DNA of 64,000 bases, taken from positions 1-64,000 of the forward strand of contig DATLRO010000068.1 of the NCBI GenBank assembly GCA_035534615.1. The letters run 5' to 3'. Positions 63,228-64,000 of the stretch are shown here, one piece after another. The position numbers and the translations under genes are program-made. The notes beneath the pieces were generated by a model. It was not told the DNA's origin and ran no database searches. It saw only the letters and a list, made by a program, of their open reading frames with translations. Within the stretch, counting starts at the first letter, position 1. Every line of letters begins with the position of its first letter. The DNA is from JAGWRA01 sp035534615. GTDB taxonomy: Bacteria; Acidobacteriota; Vicinamibacteria; Vicinamibacterales; CAVVIG01.

Positions 63228-64000
63228 GGCTGCAGTCCTTCGATGGCCGCCTGCGCGCGCCGCACCTCGGCCAGCAGCTCGCCGGCGCCGTCCTTCAGCA
63301 GCGCCTCCGCCACCCGGGCCCCGAGGCCTTCCGGATCGTCCTTCGGCCCGCGCGCGCGGTGGTGCAGGGCGCGGGCGCCGTCGATCGACAGGACGACGGC
63401 CCGCAGGTCCAGGTCGTCGCCGGCGGCCTGCGCCAGCGCCCCGAGCGGCATCTGGCAGCCGCCGCCGAGCGCGCGGACGAGCGCCCGCTCGGCCGCCAGC
63501 GCCCGAGAAGTCACCGCATCGTCGATCGACGAGACCGCGGCGTGCGTGCGGCCGTCGCCCGCGCGGATCTCGACGGCGATGATCCCCTGGCCCGGCGCCG
63601 GGACGCAGGCGGAGGCCGGCAGGGGGGCGGTGATGCGGGAGGCGAATCCGAGCCGGTACAGGCCGGCGGCGGCCAGCACGAGGGCGTCGTGCTGGCCCTC
63701 GTCCAGCTTCCGGAGGCGGGTGTCGAGATTGCCGCGGACGCCGGCGAACTGCGCGTTCGGCGCGAGGCGGCGCAGCTGGGCCACGCGGCGGACGCTGCCG
63801 GTGCCGATGCGCGGCGCGCCTCCCAGCGCGGCGACGAGCGCGTCGAGCGTGGGCGACGCCGGCACGGCGGCCCCCGCCGGCAGCACCAGGGCATCGCGCG
63901 GGTCCTCGCGCGGCAGCACGGCCGCGATTGCCAGCCCGTCGGGCAGCACGGCCGGCATGTCCTTGCTGCTGTGCACCGCCAGGTCGATCCGGTCGCCGAG
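63224..64000 (-). CDS. hemC: Hydroxymethylbilane synthase (5' end beyond the window)
   Basis: The last 258 codons are present; the gene continues past base 64000, where the frame still reads 'LGDRIDLAVHSSKDMP'. It polymerises four porphobilinogens. The dipyrromethane cofactor Cys is in 'LGGGCQMPLGALA', and 'VGTGSVRRVAQL'-type, 'RGNLDTRLRKLDEG' and 'DALVLAAAGLYRLG' blocks are present. First visible gene of the hemC-cobA/hemD-hemB-hemL leftward run. Confidence 0.96.
   Translation of the reverse strand, partial: LGDRIDLAVHSSKDMPAVLPDGLAIAAVLPREDPRDALVLPAGAAVPASPTLDALVAALGGAPRIGTGSVRRVAQLRRLAPNAQFAGVRGNLDTRLRKLDEGQHDALVLAAAGLYRLGFASRITAPLPASACVPAPGQGIIAVEIRAGDGRTHAAVSSIDDAVTSRALAAERALVRALGGGCQMPLGALAQAAGDDLDLRAVVLSIDGARALHHRARGPKDDPEGLGARVAEALLKDGAGELLAEVRRAQAAIEGLQP

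Overview
This window is a GC-rich (about 70% by eye), densely coding bacterial chromosome segment with no insertion sequences, phage genes, rRNA or CRISPR. Gene content suggests a Gram-negative-type aerobe: Pal lipoprotein, TolC-type outer-membrane protein, C5-pathway haem synthesis, queuosine synthesis. The mix of a bacterial-microcompartment shell locus, a Gld-type ABC/DUF4340 cluster, a subtilase ending in NIVWG repeats, and short 7-nt intergenic repeats fits Acidobacteriota, perhaps class Vicinamibacteria. That placement is inference; no 16S gene is present.

Layout. 0.1-6 kb: secreted subtilase, GNAT acetyltransferase, hybrid sensor kinase, a deoxyhypusine-synthase-like protein. 6.2-14.7 kb: a CAU-anticodon tRNA next to tilS, then ftsH, folP, cdaA, a YbbR-domain gene, glmM and pdxJ, a co-directional run joining tRNA modification, membrane proteolysis, folate, c-di-AMP and cell-wall precursor supply. 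14.8-17.5 kb (minus): membrane Ser/Thr kinase. 17.8-23.5 kb: TPR protein, TRASH/YHS-like small protein, then a compact microcompartment locus (class II aldolase, one BMC-H, three BMC-P, a small Cys-motif protein, a 2-hydroxyacid dehydrogenase) followed by nth and a cyclophilin. 23.4-24.8 kb (minus): a DUF72 protein and an ArsC/Spx-like thioredoxin-fold gene whose active-site Cys codon is TGA, followed by a SECIS-like hairpin, so probably a selenoprotein that ordinary gene calling splits. 24.9-29.3 kb: queE, queC, sensor kinase, AlaX-type editing protein. 29.3-35.5 kb (minus): D-Ala-D-Ala carboxypeptidase, DUF4340, GldG/F/A-like ABC cluster. 35.9-40.7 kb: peroxiredoxin, CorC/HlyC-type protein, REC-PilZ protein, an acidic LysW-like zinc ribbon coupled to larE, and pal. 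40.8-48.3 kb: divergent pyrimidine cluster (grx-pyrF-pyrD-pyrK leftward; pyrR-pyrB-pyrC-OPRT-like rightward) with a PyrR-binding RNA hairpin and a leader ORF. 48.2-52 kb (minus): two glycosyltransferases and a TolC-family protein. 52.3-58 kb: pyrE, truA, then the isoprenoid/envelope run uppS-cdsA-dxr-rseP. 58.1-64 kb: a secreted glycine-zipper protein, then hemL, hemB, cobA-hemD fusion and hemC (cut by the window end) on the minus strand.

Most notable: (1) the probable UGA/Sec ArsC/Spx-like protein with a bSECIS hairpin built from locally rare codons; (2) the reduced microcompartment locus in which two unrelated proteins share an LxAL[IV]xD[AV]V amphipathic helix, a likely encapsulation peptide; (3) a 63-bp palindromic element inserted in frame in pdxJ with a 7-bp target duplication; (4) a PyrR-type leader whose hairpin covers the ribosome-binding site of a leader ORF; (5) four minus-strand genes whose -10 boxes lie exactly 6 nt before the start codon, suggesting leaderless mRNAs.
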